The notes beneath the pieces are model-generated. The model saw nothing but the letters and a program-made list of their open reading frames with translations. It was not told the origin of the DNA and did not search any database. This document shows positions 62,553 through 64,000 of a stretch of 64,000 nucleotides of DNA, in pieces (the first letter of the stretch is position 1; each line of letters begins with the position of its first letter). Both the position numbers and the translations under genes were made by a program. Where the stretch lies: the NCBI RefSeq assembly GCF_014279995.1, contig NZ_CP047935.1, forward strand, positions 655,243-719,242, in the 5' to 3' direction. This DNA comes from Synechococcus sp. BIOS-E4-1. GTDB taxonomy: Bacteria; Cyanobacteriota; Cyanobacteriia; PCC-6307; Cyanobiaceae.

Positions 62553-62871
62553 GCAGGTAGAAGGCCAGCACGGCCATGCAGGCGATGGCCAGAAACAGGT
62601 GATCCACCCAGCCGTACTGCACGCCCATGCCCATGGCGGTGATCTTGCTGTTCACCACCACCAGCACCACGGCAAAGCTCGCCAGCAGCAGGGCGGGTAG
62701 CCGTTGAATCTGCCGGCGTTGACGCCACATGCTGAACAGGGGTGGCAGCAACACCAGCGTCGAGACGCCATGCAGAACACGCATGCTCAGATCGCTGTGC
62801 AGATGCGGTGTGATCGACGCCCAGAGATTGGCCGGCACCAGCAGCGAAACCAGGATCAGGTAGGGAATCAA
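62503..62871 (-). CDS. Small four-span membrane protein
   Basis: 122 aa, helices PYLILVSLLVPANLWASI, VLHGVSTLVLLPPLFSMW, LLLASFAVVLVVVNSKI and HLFLAIACMAVLAFYLL, with an acidic tail NEAEDDLPAQETSTS. No family recognised. ATGA overlap with the upstream kinase, so they are coupled. It may assist or modulate that sensor (inference). Confidence 0.7.
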   Translation of the reverse strand: MIPYLILVSLLVPANLWASITPHLHSDLSMRVLHGVSTLVLLPPLFSMWRQRRQIQRLPALLLASFAVVLVVVNSKITAMGMGVQYGWVDHLFLAIACMAVLAFYLLNEAEDDLPAQETSTS

Positions 62872-64000
62872 GGGGCTCGCCTCAATTGAATGCGAAAGCA
62901 GCTGCCCATGCCGGGTTCGCTTCTCACCTTGATGCTGCCACCCATCGCTTCCAACAGCAGTTTCACCACGGAGAGTCCAACGCCGCTGCCGCTCTGCCCC
63001 GTGGTGTTGGCGCCACGGTGAAAGCGATCGAACACGTAGGCCTGGTCCTGCAAGGGAATGCCGATGCCTCGATCTTCCACCTCAAGCGTCAGGTTGTTGA
63101 TGCCTGAACGCAAGCGCAGCTGGATGGGCTGCTCAGCCGGTGAGTACTTGTGGGCGTTTTCGATCAGGTTGAGCAACACCTGGCGCAACCTGGCGGCATC
63201 GCCGAGCGCCATGCTGGAGCTGCCTTCTGCAGGCAGCTCCAGGGTCAGTTCACGGGCCAGGGCCGATCCCTGGGCTCGCACCACTTCCTCGAGCAGTGGT
63301 CGCAGATCCACGGGCTCCTGCTTGACCTGCAAGCGCCCGGAATCGCTGCGTGAAAGGTCGAGCAGGTCATTGAGCAGTTGCTGCATGCCGATCGTCTCTT
63401 CTTCAGCGTCGTGAAGGCGCTGAACCAGCTGTGCCTCCAGCTGCGGTGCCTTGCGGATCACGCGTTTGAGAGATCCAGACACCAGGGTCAGTGGCGCTTG
63501 CAATTCATGGCTCACGGCGCTCACAAACTGACGCTGCTGGCTCCAGGACTGGGCCAGTCGTTCGGTGAGGGCGTTGTAGGTGCGTGTGAGCTGGCTGAGT
63601 TCCTGTGGTCCCCTCGGCACCGGTAGAGCGGCTGTTTGCAGGCCTTCGGCAGTGAGCTCGGCGCTGCGGCTGCTGAGCTCCTGCAATGGTCTGGTGATTC
63701 GCTTCACCAACAGGCTGACCAGCAGCAACGAGCCACTGAGGGCGCTGCCCCAGATCAGGATCATCCAGGCCAGAAATTCGCTCTGAGCAGGGCCCAGGCC
63801 GGAGATTTCCGTGCTGCTCCAGAGCAGATCACCAGACCGCAAACGGCGGTCCAGCAGGGTGAGGTACTCCCGCTCCTGCAGCACGATCAGATTCGACTGG
63901 CCTTGTTCCCGCTGTGGATTGGCCGTTGCGGCGGCTTGCAGCAGTGCTGCTGGGATGGGGCGGTGGTCTCGTCTGGGGGTGATCAGCTGCCCGTCCGGCT
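62868..64000 (-). CDS. Sensor histidine kinase, 5' end outside window
   Basis: The frame is open to the window end, so the N-terminus is missing; 376 residues are visible. A TM helix (FLAWMILIWGSALSGSLLLVSLLV) leads into HAMP (ITRPLQELSSRSAEL), HisKA with His in SAVSHELQAPLTL, then N-box LIENAHKYSP, DRGIGIP and GSGVGLSVVKLL. The domain order is complete. Its response regulator is not in the window; one may lie just upstream, beyond 64000. Confidence 0.9.
   Translation of the reverse strand, partial: PDGQLITPRRDHRPIPAALLQAAATANPQREQGQSNLIVLQEREYLTLLDRRLRSGDLLWSSTEISGLGPAQSEFLAWMILIWGSALSGSLLLVSLLVKRITRPLQELSSRSAELTAEGLQTAALPVPRGPQELSQLTRTYNALTERLAQSWSQQRQFVSAVSHELQAPLTLVSGSLKRVIRKAPQLEAQLVQRLHDAEEETIGMQQLLNDLLDLSRSDSGRLQVKQEPVDLRPLLEEVVRAQGSALARELTLELPAEGSSSMALGDAARLRQVLLNLIENAHKYSPAEQPIQLRLRSGINNLTLEVEDRGIGIPLQDQAYVFDRFHRGANTTGQSGSGVGLSVVKLLLEAMGGSIKVRSEPGMGSCFRIQLRRAP

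Overview
The window looks like a chromosomal segment of a marine picocyanobacterium (Synechococcus, subcluster 5.1 type). The evidence is the cyanobacterial/plastid-class pyruvate dehydrogenase E2 with HxxxYG, a DUF4079 membrane protein, a C-DES-like cysteine lyase, malate:quinone oxidoreductase, Nif11-domain proteins, a Yfr2-like small RNA, and dense genes with many ATGA overlaps. Species assignment is inference. No rRNA, tRNA, CRISPR array or insertion sequence was seen.

Layout. 0-9.7 kb is housekeeping: the tail of an acyl-ACP/acyl-CoA synthetase, a YlqD-like protein, pdhC, a KimA-like permease, queA, cysK and two translationally coupled cystathionine synthase/lyase paralogs. 9.7-17.2 kb is an AT-richer, gene-poor stretch. 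It holds a decayed Nif11 gene, a lone type IV pilin with a secreted protein built of three tandem-repeat arrays, a small lipoprotein, two small-RNA candidates in one intergenic region, an SDR enzyme and small secreted or membrane peptides. 17.3-22.3 kb holds rpsD, yidD, a glutaredoxin-like gene, murE, a secreted alpha/beta hydrolase and a cysteine-lyase-like enzyme. 22.9-26.7 kb is a compact DUF4178 / membrane spermidine-synthase-like / Gly-rich / lipoprotein operon, divergent from a DUF350 gene. 27-34.4 kb holds DUF4079, a type I periplasmic binding lipoprotein in an ATGA-overlapping operon with a prokaryotic pentameric ligand-gated ion channel, an Nfu protein, mqo, a TVP38 protein, gldA and an SMR transporter. 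34.7-37.3 kb holds a divergent sulfatase overlapping a Nif11-domain gene.

37.3-61.1 kb is a large type IV pilin island. Clusters A (37.4-42.8 kb) and C (50.8-56.8 kb) are paralogous operons with the same six-gene order: pilin, second pilin, PilX-like, PilV-like, FimT/GspH-like, and a PilW-like pilin fused to a von Willebrand factor A (vWA) domain with an intact MIDAS. The first pilin of cluster A is decayed. Cluster B (45.1-50.3 kb) is a different set that includes a pilin fused to RTX-type calcium-binding repeats; lepA lies between A and B. Cluster D (59.0-61.1 kb, opposite strand) is a fourth, four-gene pseudopilin set. Three histidine kinases and one OmpR-type response regulator frame clusters C and D, and a perfect 16-bp palindrome sits in the promoter region between the cluster C pilin and the first kinase.

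How it may work together (inference): the pilins and vWA/RTX modular pilins would form alternative type IV pilus fibres or tips for adhesion, buoyancy or DNA uptake, with the local two-component proteins as candidate regulators. Assembly ATPases, the PilC platform and the prepilin peptidase are not in this window and must be encoded elsewhere.
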